DNA of 64,000 nucleotides from Lytechinus variegatus. Taxonomy: Eukaryota; Echinodermata; Echinoidea; Temnopleuroida; Toxopneustidae. The notes below the pieces were generated by a model. It saw nothing but the letters and a program-made list of their open reading frames with translations. It ran no database searches and had not been told where the DNA came from. This document shows positions 34,614-47,835 of this stretch, in pieces. Each line of letters opens with the position of its first letter. The first letter of the stretch is position 1. Where the stretch lies: assembly GCF_018143015.1 (NCBI RefSeq), contig NC_054740.1, forward strand, positions 17,777,190 to 17,841,189. Direction: 5' to 3'. The translations under genes were made by a program, and so were the position numbers.

Positions 34614-37600
34614 GGCCAAGGATTTATATGTGTTTGTTTCACAACTCTAAAGCCCAAAAGTGCCTGTCACCTTGCTTCCTCATGCATTGATATATCACTG
34701 ACCATTAGAAATCTTGAATGATTATAATTATTAATGAGATTCTTTATAAATATTTTAACACAAAATTATGAATGTGCAATGAAAGAATATCAGTATGTTT
34801 CTTTAACAAAGGCCAAGTAAATATAAGTGTGTGGATTTCTTTAAATTGCAATTAGGTTTTACCAAAAAAATTATGTCTGCATTTGAAGTAATATCAGTAA
34901 TCATGTTCGTGACTTTGTCCCAGTTACTGTGTTTAATTCAAATTTGAGATGAGATCATAAAGAAAGAGCAGCTTGATGTAGATAAGTAGCTATTGTGTGC
35001 TAATGAAGCCTTTTCTTAAGACTTTATTTTATGCTTTAATCCTAGTTCTCTTATCTATACTTGGATGTATTTCGATAGTGCTTTTCAATGCCTTAATATT
35101 TCAGAGAAGATTCCACCAGCTTCTTTTCAGTGGTCCTTGGATCAATCGCACAAGTAATCGCCAACCTTTGTGTTACGGGACCCAGGTGGTATTTGGGTTG
35201 GATGCAAAACCTTTGAAAATATTGTAAAACAAATGAATCTATTGGTTTTGCAGCTTGCAATTACAGGTTTTCTTTTCTCATTTATGAGATTTGAATTATT
35301 TGTTGATGAACATGCAAAATCATATATTTTTTTTCTTTATTCTCTCTTCATTTATATGGGAAATAATTTATTTTGAAATACATTAGTTTTGAGAGTAAAC
35401 TCATTTGTATTCCTCTTTAGAGTGTGATATCTTGAAACAAATAATTGGAAATTTTGAATACTGGTTTTTGAAAACAAATACATGTACATGAATCTTATGC
35501 TGCAGTATAATAGGCTTTTATTTATTAATGTTTGCTGAGTTTCTTACACCTTGATATGAACATGGACCTACTAATAGGCTACATTTAGTATTAACATTCA
35601 AACATGACACATGGTGTCTGAAATGTTTATTGATTTTTGAGGTCGATTCTGCCCCAGAAAATGTTGATTTGAATCAATAGAGAAAAATCAAACAAGAATA
35701 ACGCTGAAAATTTCATCAAAACCCAATTTAAAATTACTAGAATAAGAATGTTATGGCATTTTACCATTTTGCTTATTTTTAACAAAACAGTTAAATGCAC
35801 ATCTCAGTGATAAGCAAAAATGTTGATGACCATTGCAGAAGAAAATAATGACTGAGACAGTTTATGTAATATTATGTGTACTAAAATACTGGCTGAAATG
35901 CAGTATAATTCACTGTATGATCAATTGAATTTATTTATCTTTGGATTAAATCTGACATTTTCCCTACAGTGAAATTGTTAATGTTTGCTCTGACAATATT
36001 TCACCCATAGAAAGTATCGTCTTAGGTTGAGTTGGCATATGCAGACTTGCTCAACTTTGTTGAAAAAGTGTAGCACCACAGATTATGAAAAAAAAATTGT
36101 AACATTTTTATCTGAGAATTGATTCATCTGCTCTACTCCAGTTTCCAGCGAGCAGAAATCTATTGAGATGTACGTTGCACTCAATCCAACTGATTTCAAT
36201 TTTATATTCAAAAGAGCTTATATCATTGAATTATAGCATGCCAAAATTTGGTTATGATGTTGTTTTATGAAATATACTTTCCATCATAATTTAATTTAAG
36301 TGATATCAAATATCAGTAATCAACGCATTGTTGTGCATTGTATTGTTATACTAGTAGTATTCAGCTTTTTGTTTATAGTGCAGAATACCCCAAATTATGC
36401 TCAAGATATTCATTGTCTTCCATTGCATATTTTGTACTACTATGTACTCAATTTGATTGTTCAGTATTTGATTTTTGTTTTGTGCTGTATTTTTACGCTG
36501 TATTGTTCTATTCAGTGAGTGCAAAATGCATGTATTCAATGTGCAGTAATTCTCTAATCAATGCTAAACAAATAAAAATATATATATTCTTGAAAAATAT
36601 TTTTCTGTTCAAAGAGTTGTATATGGAACCATTTCTAGTCATCAAGAACATTGAGATGTAAATTGTTAAATGAAATAGTTGAAAACAGATTTTCAATTGG
36701 AAATAGAATCTTACCCTGATGGTAAGTTTAAAGATAACAAGAATTATTTAAATTGTTCCAATTAACTTGTTATCATGCATTGGAAACAAAAGATAGACTC
36801 CTGGATGTAAGGTTTGCTTTGACATCAGTTTTCATTTTTAATAGGGGCATACAAGTAAAATAAAGCCTGCCCCAACTACCGTGAGGTACATGATTTTTTA
36901 GTATATAAGAAAAGAAGAGAGAATGGGTAAGGATGGAATAAGCAGAGTGGTTTTCATTTCTTAGGGGGCACGGATAAATCAACCATTTTATTTTGCTTGG
37001 ATTTGACAAGTTATTTAATTGCCCCCATAGGGGACATAGCTATCAATTTAAAAACAGTCATTTAAAAAAAACTCTCAAATGAGAGAGAAAATAGTTAATA
37101 GGACACCCTTTTCTATCCTTGCTCCCAAGGGTGAAATAGGCTTGGGCATTACTCCTCACATGTTACTGATTGTGTACATACTTTTTATAACCAAAAAGGA
37201 GGGAATATGCCTCCTGTGTCGACTTGCTCTCCCTTCCCCCATTCCTTCCTGTATTGGGTATTGAGCTGGGGTATTGAGGGAGAAACTTGTAAGTTGGTAA
37301 GGGGCAGGTGTCTTGGAAAATATAATTTTTGGGGATCGAGACAGGTAATAATGAGATTTAGATAAATATTTATTTGCAGACAATTAGTTGATAAATATTT
37401 GATAGTTGCTAAATCTGGGAATTCAATCTGTGAAAACACTTAACAAATTTGGCATCGTATGATGATCCAGTAAGGATCACTGCTCTGTGTATAATTTATT
37501 TTAAGCAGATATGTGTGCCTACAGCTTTTAGTTTTTCAAGAACAATTAGGAATCAACTAATTTCAAGGCTTGTTCAATGGTATTTAGGGATTATCAATAA

Positions 37601-37964
37601 AGTCTAGACTTACCAAATATATACACATAACATTAAGAAATCTTGACAAAGAATATCCAGGCCTAATTTTTCACTTGCCGTACTCCCTCGCAAAATTGAG
37701 TCTAATTGTGAAAGTTGAAATTTATAAAAGAGGTAAAAACAAACATTATAACAATTTTAGCCTATTCAGTTGAATTTATCATATTTTGGAAACTTCTCTG
37801 TTTTTCAGCGTGTAAATACAAGCCAAGTTCTGCAGGCAACCTTGTGCTCATATCAGAGCCAATAAGCGATCCGCGCGACGAGACATGTAGCATTCCATAG
37901 TTTTTGTACAAAATTCACTAGGCTGTGGTGTGAGTGAGAATAGACTGGATTTTAGGTTTTTAAG
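34614..37964. other. MAT2B 3' region and intergenic DNA before MRPL30
   Basis: AT-rich. It contains a degraded TTAA-MITE (35638-35870) and an AATAAA at 36571-36576 that could serve MAT2B if its 3' UTR is about 2 kb. No conserved coding frame was found. The segment 36700-37440 holds purine-rich and poly-T patches only. Confidence 0.5.
35638..35870. mobile_element. Left-half fragment of the AGGTCAAGTCCACC MITE family
   Basis: AATGTTGATTTGAATCAATA and AACGCTGAAAATTTCATCAA match the inner left half of the copies at 41047 and 57490. The outer repeat is degraded (GGTCGATTCTGCCCC) and the right half is gone. Confidence 0.65.
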
Positions 37965-40900
37965 ATGAATTTACCAGGATTGAAGACCCTTGTGTCACAG
38001 AGAGTGGTGAGTATTGTGTAATTGAATCAAATTTTTAGAATTAAGAAGTTGCTAATGTTCATTTTTACGTTAATTTTCACGTAATTCGCAAACTTCATGC
38101 GCTAAGGCACGTCACCAAGTCCCACGTCTTGACTCTGTGCGTACGGATCCGGTACGGTACGGTAGGGCGGAGTTATGGACGCGTAGATTCACTTTGTTCC
38201 ACGCTTAACCCAGGGACTCAACGTGTATTTGACCCACTCACACATTGTACGAGGTTAGTATGTACTAACCTCGTACAATAGACCGTGTTTGACCCTGGAT
38301 TTCGAAGTAGTCGGCAAACATCGCTTCATTGCTGAAGTAATATTTGCCGAAGCTCCTTCTCGCTACGCACCGGGGCTCTTGCCGGTAAGTAGCAAGAGTT
38401 TGTGGAATATAAAAATAATAATAAAATAATAATCCGATAAAAAAAGCACATTTTGCTTACCTCGGCCTCGAAAGTGACTTCGCTTGTCTCTTCCACGGAA
38501 ATACAAGGAAGCCCGTTGGAATTGGTGGCGCTAATAATTTCACAACCTTGATTCAGCTCCTCGGTAATTTTATAACTGTATCTAAATTCTTTGAATGCGC
38601 AATCCTCATGATTAATTTACTAATTATGGGCACCAATTCATGAAATGCCTTCAAAAAACATAATTAATGATTATTATTGGTGATGATAACACTCATTTGC
38701 ATTAATTTAAAAAGATGACTGATAAAAAAAAAATGAAAATAATATACGTGCCTGGAAAGAAACCAGCAGTACAAGCTTTGACGAACGTCAATAATACGTA
38801 TACGGTATACCAAAGTCTATACAATGAAAAGATTGGACACTTCACGGACTTTGCGTAATGCCTTGCGTCGATATGCGTGTAAAATAGTGTAGGTGCCTAT
38901 TCTTTCCCTTGTCGTGTCTTTGATATGAATATAAATCGCGCGCCCTCTTCAGGAGAAAATTGATATCAACGCTGACTGATTTCTATCTCCGTAAAATCTT
39001 CACTAAAGATCAAGAAAATATACATATTTTTAGAAAGAAACTTCAAGGAGAAGTCACGGAAGGATCTAAATGATTCGGTAAGTGTCATAGCAGGATGTGG
39101 AATATTTATTTATACATAATATTTTATGTGGGCAAAAGCCCACTGTATTTTCGAAGTGTAGTGGTGTGTCGCGTGCGTATGACTGATAATCCTTCACTCG
39201 CGAGACGATATGAACCCATGGGTGTATTTGACCATACTCACGGGACTAGCGTGATTTATGGTCTAAATATTTCTCCAAATGAATTGTGAAAACAGAAATT
39301 ATGCTCTTGACTTACCACGATTATGGATGAAGGTCTAAACAAGTGGCAGTTTTCCTGATTCTGGGCACAGACTGGAACCTAAAAAAAAACGAAGAAAAGC
39401 TCTCTCTTTCTACTAGTAGTACTAATAATTCTACCCCTGTCTCGATCGGCCATTTTGTTACCATTCATAACACTGATGACTAAAAAAACGCGGTAACAAA
39501 ATGATTAAATGAATACCTGTATTCGCTTTCTCACACGAAGCCTTTCATATTTTCTTTTTTAGTCTCATACATACAGTCACGTCAGACACGTTGATTTTGT
39601 TTACTCCATTTATTTTTATCTAAAAAAAACATTTAACACCTAATTTGCAAAATTATCATTTGAAATTAACATTCAATATCATTCAAAATATTGAAATAAT
39701 GTTGAAATTACTAGTAATTCAATTTTTTATTTTTTTGGACAAGGGTCTCTCGTTGAAATATCAATGAAAGGTGTCCTTAAGAGGTCACATGTACTATATA
39801 AGGAAACTAATGAAAATTTCCATTTCATCCAGTTATGTTTGTAAAACTTTAAGCTGTTTCTCATTTTACTTCTTTAAGTAAGCTCCATACATCAATTCTA
39901 CAAACTGTAATAAATGAACAATTATTTGATCGCCATTTATTGATATGATAAGTTCAAAGTTGTCATTCCGTAGTAGGTTCATGTGATGATGAAGACTAAA
40001 TTTTTTGACGATACTATCGATATCAAATAATGTCACGAACTTGGAAGACAAAATTTCCTTCGTGAAGCAGGAAGTGCTGATTGTTTGTCGCCAATCTTCC
40101 TATCTTGGAAGAATGGTCCTAGGACGTTCCTGCGTTTTGCTCATCTCGTCATGAAACAGGCCCCTGAATGAACGATAGATAGACACAGTAACTGGTTTAT
40201 TAATTAAAAAAACATTGCAGCATAGCTGAATTGCGATGAGTTTACATGGGCATGCTTATATTTATAACTGGAAAAACAGTCTGCTGGCTGAGGTACATGT
40301 AGGCCCCGTGCTTAAATAAATGAAATGAAATGAAAACAAAAGGAAACAAAAGTTCAAAAGTATACTAGTATCACGTATCATCACTCACGAATTCACAATG
40401 TGATAAAAAGGAAGTGCATTTTGTTAAAATACAATGGAAAAGTATTACAGATTCAGTTCAAATTTTGGGATCATATGAAATGAGAGAAGGGAGACAAAGC
40501 AATATGTATGTAGAGGGAGAAAAAATTTAGGTAAAGAGAGGGAAGAGGGAGAATGAAGAAAATGGGGAAGAGGAAGAAGAAAGGGAAAAGTGGAATAAAA
40601 ATGGGGGAATGTACACTCTTTATTATTTAGTCCTTGTTTGAAAATGTGATTATTCTTTATAAAAGAATACAGAATGCTATCATCAATCTCTCACATCTTG
40701 TTGCAGTATAGTGCTATTTCAATAACATGCTCAGGCTTTGTCATGGAACTTTCCATTTCACTTTTAAATTTTAAACACAGGTCAAGAAATTAATCAAGTC
40801 ACATACACTACCCTCGGCTTTCTTTGACTTCATCTCACTCTATGACAGTATACAGAGTATCTTTATGGCATACATGTGCATTTCTCTCTCTCATTCGATA

Positions 40901-42889
40901 AGCCTACCTTCCCCCATAGTCAAATTCCCAAATGTTATTTCTCACTTGACAGGCCCTTCTTTACAAATAATCTGGTTAGTGGTCAGAAGTGTTCTATATA
41001 TCAGAGCTCAGACCAAGAAAGAGTTGGTGCTTCTGTGTTACTTTAAAGGTCAAGTCCACCTGAGAAAAATGTTTATTTGAATCAATAGAGAAAAATCAGA
41101 CAAGCACAATGCTGAAAATTTCGTCAAAATTGGATGTAAAATAAGAAAGCTATGACATTTCAAAGTTTCGCTTATTTTTAACAAAATTGTTATATGAACG
41201 AGCCAGTTACATCCAAATGAGAGAGTCAATGATACCACTCACTATTTCTTTTGTTTTTTATTGTTTGGATTATATAATATTTCAATTTTGACGAATTTGA
41301 TGATTAGGACCTCCTTGCCTGAAGCACAAAATGTTAAAATATTGAATTCCACGTCTTCAGGGAGGAATAAAACTTCATTTCACATGACAATGACAAGAAA
41401 ATAAAAATATTCCATATAATACTAGTAAAATAAAAAAGAAATAGTGAGTGAGTGATGTCATCAGTTTCCTCATTTGCATACTGACTGAGATATGCATATA
41501 ATTATTTTGTGAAATGAAACAAATCTTTAAAATGTTTTAATTTTCTTATTTTACATCCGATTTTGATGAAATTTTCAGTGCTATGCTTGTTGAATTTTTC
41601 TCTTTTTATTAAAATCAAGTTTTTGTTGGGGTGGACTTGTCCTTTAAAGAATAAAAAGGAATTAAAGTTTACCATGAATACAATTTGATAACCAGATATG
41701 TAATCAGAAATGTATTTTTCAATGACATTTCAATTTTCTTGTGTCATTCTCTAGATTCAGGCGTATTGCACCTGTGTGCGTATGACCTTCCCTGTTACAA
41801 GGTCATTGAGTAGTCACCCATCAGCAACAGATAAAAGCTCAGTGGATGGAGAGAAAGAACCTCATTTATTACATGCAGTATGGAGGATCAGATCACTTAA
41901 ACGAAGGCCTTACTGGGAAAGAGACATAATGAAACAATTGAAATTAGCTGATGTGAGTTTATATTTACAGTCTTTTATCACATAGCTTCTCTAGGTATTT
42001 TGTATACTCTAGAGTCTAGACTCTTGATAACTTTCAATGAGTCGAACCTTTTTTTTCAACCAGAATATGCAAAGATGTTTTATTAAACTTAGAATATCTT
42101 ATAAGTTGAATTTTGACAAAGACAAAAATGTCTCTGTGGTTTCAAAAGATTTGATTAGGCAGATTCACCTGTCCTGTATATGCCAAATGAATCATGATGA
42201 AGAAACAGGAGATTAAAGATTTATGGAATTCCTTTAATTGTACTGTATATACTGATAGGAGATTTTGTGTTTTATTAATATTGTTAATGAATGTGGTATT
42301 TTTACTATGTTTTGGCGATCCAGCTTTACAGGTTTTTTTTATAACATTCATTGAAAACTACAAACTTGATTTTGTATCTACTTACATTTGGTGATTCTTT
42401 GTGTTTTATCTTATTTGTGAAATAAAGATTGAAGTGAATTGAATTCCCATTTCTTGGTTGTCAGCTTTAATATTTATGTAGTTCCATCTATCATAATCCA
42501 ATTTGATTTCTCTTAAGGAACTTTGCTTTTTTGAGAATAGAGAAAGAAAAATTCAAGTATTGTAAATTCAAAGAACAAATATTAATTGATTAGATAAATT
42601 GTTATATGAAAATACTTGACAAGTGTTATTACAAATATTCTTTTTTTTTGTTCAGACTCGTAAACCTGTTATCCACAAGAACACACCCTTGGTTAATTCT
42701 CTTCTGACCCGGGTCCGCCATCTTATTCGCATCAAGCCGGTTAATCCTGTCTATGGAATGCCAGATGGGGATTATGAAGATACCTTGCTCAAGTGGAATG
42801 GAGATTTTATTGTGAAAAGAAAGATTGAACCACACGGAGAGGAAAAGACTGCTGCTATATCAGATGGAGCTCATGAAACAAAGAGCTAG
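37965..42889 (+). CDS. MRPL30: MRPL30 (uL30m), large subunit protein of the mitochondrial ribosome
   Basis: Exons 37965-38006, 41755-41952 and 42656-42889 (474 bp, 157 residues plus TAG), all phase 0 with GTGAGT donors; human MRPL30 is about 161 residues. The N-terminus MNLPGLKTLVSQRV has basic and no acidic residues, as expected of a mitochondrial presequence, though its sequence is not conserved. The uL30 core spans LHAVWRIRSLKRRPYWERD (residues 53-71), then VRHLIRIKPVNPVYGMP in exon 3, matching the family's RRPYWEKDI and VKHLIRIKPL blocks. Intron 1 is 3.7 kb and carries an entire TTAA-MITE. The exon 1 choice is the least certain part: the ATG lies in the right frame and phase, but an alternative short first exon near 39071 (ATGATTCG|GTAAGT) would be out of phase. 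AATAAA motifs downstream lie at 43456 and near 43850. Confidence 0.93.
38244..38279. repeat. Perfect 17-bp stem hairpin
   Basis: ATTGTACGAGGTTAGTA and its exact complement are separated by TG. It lies in MRPL30 intron 1, about 240 bp after the donor. An imperfect inverted repeat (CGGCAAACATCGCTTCA and its partner) follows at about 38310-38352. It could form a strong RNA hairpin, or be the core of a small foldback repeat. Confidence 0.8.
41047..41643. mobile_element. TTAA-flanked MITE, AGGTCAAGTCCACC family, in MRPL30 intron 1
   Basis: Ends AGGTCAAGTCCACCTGAG and GGTGGACTTGTCCT with TTAA on both sides. Beyond the termini the two halves stay mirror-like (TCATCAAAATCGGATGTAAA type against TTTACATCCGATTTTGATGA). 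Near 600 bp, no frame. Full copies at 48747 and 57490, fragments at 35638 and 61100. TTAA targets suggest Kolobok or piggyBac mobilisation. Confidence 0.88.
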
Positions 42890-44360
42890 AATTATAGTAC
42901 CGCAATGGACATATATTGATGCGGAGTTTGGACTTCTATGAGATGTCACAAATAGCTATTTTAAATGTGGAAGGTAGAGATTGATGAGCAGCATTTTTCT
43001 TACAGGTTACTATATTCCTATTTTGTATTTATGCTTTATATTGCTATGTCAATGTTTGCAGTAAAGAAGTTGAATGTCTACATCATTTCAGGAGATCATA
43101 TTCATACAGGGCTTGAATGAATCAAAGGCCATTTCTTTCAGGCCATGGCTATGGATGTCCTGTTGATTTTCTTTGATGCCTCTGCCATTGGCCTTGCACA
43201 GTGTTTGTCCTCTTCAGGGGACGCGGAAGCAAGCCCCCCCCCCCCACTCTTATCCAAAACCATGTACAAAAATGTAAAATTGACCATAGGATTGTGATTT
43301 TTTGCATGATCAGCCCCCCCCCACTTTTGGCTCAGCCCATGCTCTTGTTTTATTTCATTTTTTCCAATTTACCCCTTTAATGCTCGTAAGTGATGGACTG
43401 ACTATATCATTGCTTGGGTGATAATATCTCTTTATCTTCCAATTTTGAAGAAAGAAATAAAAATATTTGATCAGCTTGCAAGTGATGTCCCATTGAAATT
43501 TGTGTATCTTATAAAGTTTAGCCACTGCTATGTCTGAGGCAAGACTACCCCTTGTGTTTCTACACTCTTCTAAATATTTCACAATTTTGAAGTTACAGCA
43601 GCATGCCAAACATTTAAAGGAATGTTCCATTGTCATAAAATCTGAAAATTGACATTTATATTTTTCATCAGATTTTGAAGAAATCTTCATTGTCAGTCAC
43701 TTTAAATTAATTTGATGTTTGAAATGAACTATATCCTGTCATGAAAATGAAACATTGGTAAAGAAAGAGGGAAGAGATATTTGTAAACCATCACATTTTA
43801 AAAGCCACAATATAGGAGATATAGAGATCGAGTTGAGTTTATTTGTTCAAAATAAAGCTTCAAAGAATGGAAAGGATAGAGATATTAGAATGTACTGGAT
43901 CGAGCTTGAAAGAATTACATGGCAAAGAGCTATATTATAATGGCTGTAAAAATGAAAAGAACACATAGCTTGAATATGCTCTACTTCATTGGAAAACACC
44001 CCCCCCAAAAAAAAAAAGAAGATAATAATAATGATAAATGAATAAAAATAAGAGCTGTGCTTTTATCATGTACATTAATCATTATTCTGAAAAAATATAT
44101 CCCATGATTGGAGATGATGAAAGATACTACCTGTGAAAAACAAGTTTATCGAGTCAAGGGGGGCAGGGGGCTGAGAAATGTAGATAGGGAGAGAGAGAGA
44201 AGGGAAGAGAGGAAGAAAGGGGTAAGGGGAAGGGAGTGATGAAATGGTGAAATGAAGATAGGCAATGATTGAGTGAGAAGGGAGTAAGGAGAGAAGGGAA
44301 AGAAGACAAAGAGAAGGGAGAGAAATGGAGAGTGTAGGACAGTGGAATAGGGGGCAGGGG
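42890..44360. other. MRPL30 3' region and intergenic; homopolymers and a polypurine tract
   Basis: Probable 3' UTR of MRPL30, then non-coding DNA with C-runs (43236, 43313, 43999) and a polypurine stretch at 44160-44345 (GAGAGAGAGAAGGGAAGAGA). Ser/Pro/Leu-rich minus-strand frames across the latter are artefacts. Confidence 0.6.
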
Positions 44361-45764
44361 AAGGCGGGGTAAGTTGAGCATGGGGGCAAGTTAAGCCACC
44401 TCCTGCAGGCCAATCATGAACGAGTCAGACATTGTGGTGGTGTCATGTATTGATGACCCATTGCATAATCACTAACCCCACCACATTGTTTTCAACTTTG
44501 AAACCAAAAATACCTTTTTAGAGAGAAAAAATACAAGTTCCAGCCAAAAAGGGTGTGAAATAGATAAATGCTTTTTCAGGGTTCCCACGGTCATGGAAAA
44601 TCCTAGAAAAATTTGTGGTCCTGGAAAGTCAGGGAATTCGGAAATTTTGTGAAAAGTCATGGAATTGCATTTACCTCATGGTCATGTCAGCTTTCCGTTT
44701 GGTCGTGTCTCGCAAAATTCTCTCATACTTAATTATCATACTCTGCTATTATAATTGGTGTTCATAATTTCCATTTTTCCCAGTTTTGTGACATCCCAAA
44801 TTCTACAAAACTACCGAGTGGGACATAGTTTGCCAATCAGTCAATGTATTTTTAATATGTCACATTTGTAACCAGTTTTGCATTCTTAGTTGTTTTTAGA
44901 GAATTTGAATTTCAAGTTTTGTACAATTTTACTCAACATTCATGGCAATTAGTTTACATATCAAGTCACAACTGATCAAGCACTACCAGCATGGCTATCA
45001 GAACACAATACATTCAAAAGGTTCTGAATCTCTTATACAAGATGTTTCAATTGCTATTTTAGCGTCAAATAATGTGTCCCCTGGAATAGTTACTTGAAAA
45101 TGAAGTTTAATGAAATACCGAAATAGGCATTAAATGTCCAATTTTCAAGACATCCTCATTATTTTTGGAGCATATAGAGAAATACACTTGTTAATTTAGC
45201 TGGTGTCCTCAAGTTGTATAACAAATGGCCTCATATTTTTTTATAATGTTGATTAAAATGCAGCACTATGTTGAGAATTTTAGGATGAGGATGTCTTTGT
45301 TAGCCTTTTTTTTCATGTCACCTTATTGTAAAACTTAAATGTCACTCTTTTGTAATAATTGGCTCATGTGTGACATATGTAAAGTGTTTCATCTTCATAT
45401 ATTTCAGGGTTCCCCAAAAAATTTGAAAACAGAAAATAATGTGGATGTGAAATTATTGCATTAAGTTTGGACTGGGGTAAGTTGAGCCAGCCAACATGGG
45501 GCAAGTTGAGTCATGGTAATTATTATGTAGTAATGTATATAAAAAGACATACAAACCTTAAAAAGCCATCGATATGCAGGCAGAAAGGAACAAATTAACA
45601 TGACTGTTCTTTTCCTTTTAGAGGATGTTAGTAAGTGAAAATAGGCTATAAAAATATTTTTTTTTTAAATAAGAAAATTGACATGAGGGTTCTTCCCCCA
45701 TACTTTTTGTACATAGTTTTTGTGGCTCAACTTACCCCAGAAGGTGGCTCAATTTAACCCATAG
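44361..45764. mobile_element. Candidate element with GGGGTAAGTTGAGC inverted ends
   Basis: The left end has GGCGGGGTAAGTTGAGCATG then GGGGGCAAGTTAAGCCACC. The right end has GGCTCAACTTACCCCAGAAG then GGTGGCTCAATTTAACCC, so the paired motifs are mirrored over 1.4 kb. An extra copy (GGGGTAAGTTGAGCCAGCC) lies at 45475. There are no coding signs between. Boundaries and target duplication are not resolved. Confidence 0.5.
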
Positions 45765-45780
45765 TGGGTGTAGACCTATT

Positions 45781-46046
45781 GGCCCGTATTCTGAACTCGG
45801 GGTTTAAATCAAACCCTGGTTTAAAGTTGTGGTTTAACTATGAAGAGCCAATTGGAACACAAATCCCTAACATAACACGTTCAGTATGATTATTCATATG
45901 ACATCCAAATCGTTCATAATTGTCTGGGAATGAACGAAGTATTTTTCTTCATTATGAAAGGAAACAAAGATAAACAGAAGAAATACACAATATAAACAGA
46001 TTTTTTGAACACGGTCTAAGTAAACCCTGACTTCAGAATACGGGCC
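45781..46046. mobile_element. MITE with GGCCCGTATTCTGAA ends
   Basis: 266 bp with ends GGCCCGTATTCTGAACTC and TTCAGAATACGGGCC. ATT is present immediately outside each end, a possible 3-bp target duplication as in Harbinger-type elements. Inner GGTTTAAA motifs are also mirrored near the ends. No coding capacity. Confidence 0.75.
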
Positions 46047-46254
46047 ATTTTGTCCCCGCCCTTATTTCTTGTGGGGGAGGACCTCCACCCCCCCCCTCCC
46101 TTGTCTGACCGTGTTATGTACTTCCTCTATACATACTTGTCATACCATGAAATTGTATGATGCTCAACCGTAAATAATTAGGGGCAATGATAAAACATGC
46201 CATCCCCTATAATTGTGGGGATGTATATCCCCATCCCCCTTGCCTTCAAAGGAG

Positions 46255-46790
46255 CCAACAAAATCAGCTTTTAGCGGCCGATCGGAGAAAAATGTGGATG
46301 AAACATAATACCAGTTCGTAGTTACTTCATGGGCAATTTTGGTCAAATGACCTTTCATTTCTTTCATCATGATAGGCAGATTTCAAAGCACGATATTACG
46401 TAAGCTTGCCTTACAAAGCAGGCTGAAGAAATCGAATAGACCAGGTGACTAGAATAGCACACCAATGAACACTTAATGAAGGTATTTGTTGCATTCCTAT
46501 TTTGAATGCATATCTTAGTATGTTGCACAATGTACTTGACAAACTGTGAAATACCAGTCGTTCGTGGAAGCATTGTTGTTTTTTTGTGGATGTAAATGAA
46601 AACGACAATTCAAAAGAATATATGAATAATCAAGACATCAAAGTTGGTGCTTATCTCATTAGATTTTAAAGCATCATATCACTTTAGTACAAATGACCTT
46701 CTTCTGATCATGCGTAGAATCTTTTGATCATGCGCAGAAAGGAACTACGAACTGGCTTCTGCCCGCACCTTATTGGCGAAAGCTGGATCC
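46255..46790 (-). mobile_element. GGATCC-ended element remnant, split by a nested MITE
   Basis: In minus orientation the family's left end (GGATCCAGCTTTCGCCAATA) is at 46762-46790 and its next block (CCGATCGGCCGCT) at about 46272-46287. Between them is a 445-bp insertion, 46311-46755, with 13-bp inverted ends CCAGTTCGTAGTT and AACTACGAACTGG. The rest of the family sequence is missing. Confidence 0.65.
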
Positions 46791-46983
46791 AATCACTGAA
46801 CTAGAAATACGCCCCGCGCAATCAGATGAATGCAATTAACGGACTGCATACCGCCACCACCAAAATCACTGAACTGTGACATATACCCTGGATGAATAAA
46901 GTGCACTCTCACTGGGGAGCATCATTGTTGAGATAAAAGGTATAGAATCACATTCACAACGTCATTACAAGACGTCTTTCATA

Positions 46984-47074
46984 ATGGCGAGATTTGGTAA
47001 ACACCTATGGATAACGCTGACCTTCTTATCAATTGCTTTAAATTGCTTCCTTTTCTTCGGCGGGAACATCTTTG
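46984..47074 (+). CDS. Duplicated first exon of a type II membrane protein (paralogue or decayed copy)
   Basis: Encodes MARFGKHLWITLTF and a hydrophobic anchor ending ...FFGGNIFG, followed by GTAAGT, leaving phase 1. It matches the exon at 56502 in length, phase, residue pattern (MARxxxxxWIxLTFxSxAxNCFLxF) and in the upstream segment CCGCCACCACCAAAA with ACTGAACTG. No second exon like 61434-61564 was found between here and 56 kb, so it may be a stranded copy, an alternative first exon of the same gene, or a separate gene whose later exons I cannot recognise. The intact frame and donor argue against long neutral decay. Function unknown. Confidence 0.6.
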
Positions 47075-47690
47075 GTAAGTATTTCCTTATTCATTAATAG
47101 TTTGCAATGTCATTTGGATATATTCATCTCATAATGTAAGATTGCCTTAATTTATCCATGACACTCAGGCCGACTTTATCAGACCATGAAATCTGGTCAG
47201 GGGTCCAACAACCTAAAAGTTACTCTGAATCGCCTATTCTGCTGTATTATCAAATTGCGACCTTAGATATGCCATCCCATATGGCGCATACATGGAAATC
47301 TACTTATTCTGATATCAGGATATAATTGTATTTCTGCGAACAGGAATATTGTACTTGTTGACGGCGCAAAAAAAAAAAGAAGATAAAAGAAGAAAAATAG
47401 AAAACGGGGAGGAAGAGAAATAAGAGGGGGAATCTATCGGATTATAAAATATCCTGTTTTCAAGTCAATACACACAAAGTTGCTAGATTTCAGTACTTTT
47501 TGAGATACATGTATACGCATATCATGTTCATGATAACAAAAAAGGCTTAAAATTTCACATTTTCAGGTCTGAATACCAATTTTGTAGTTTGTACGTCACA
47601 CTGACATTATTTGCTTAGTGAGATAGGTATGCCCTTCATGCTTCTCTACACGAAGACCATGAATATCTCCTTTTATCATGCCAGGGCCCC

Positions 47691-47832
47691 GGCTGTTGCA
47701 TAAAGGTTACCATTTGTAACTTTGGCATCTTGCTTGGAATCCTTGATTTTGATTGGTTGTTAATCATTGTTACCATGGTAGTTTGGATGGGAAAGTTACC
47801 ATAATTTAGTAACTTTTATGCAACGGGGCCCC
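47691..47832. mobile_element. Small MITE with GGGGCCCC...GTTGCATAAA ends
   Basis: About 140 bp. The left end is GGGCCCCGGCTGTTGCATAA and the right TTATGCAACGGGGCCCC, with mirrored GTTACCATTTGTAAC / GTTACCATAATTTAGTAAC inside. It belongs to the same broad group as the 26180 element. Non-coding. Confidence 0.7.
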
Positions 47833-47835
47833 GGG

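Noticed and set aside
39071-39085. Alternative first exon ATGATTCG|GTAAGT for MRPL30
   Set aside because: It would leave phase 2, while the next MRPL30 exon requires phase 0. The 37965 exon fits.
44075-44413. Pro/Ser/Leu-rich minus-strand frames
   Set aside because: Low-complexity translation of a polypurine stretch.
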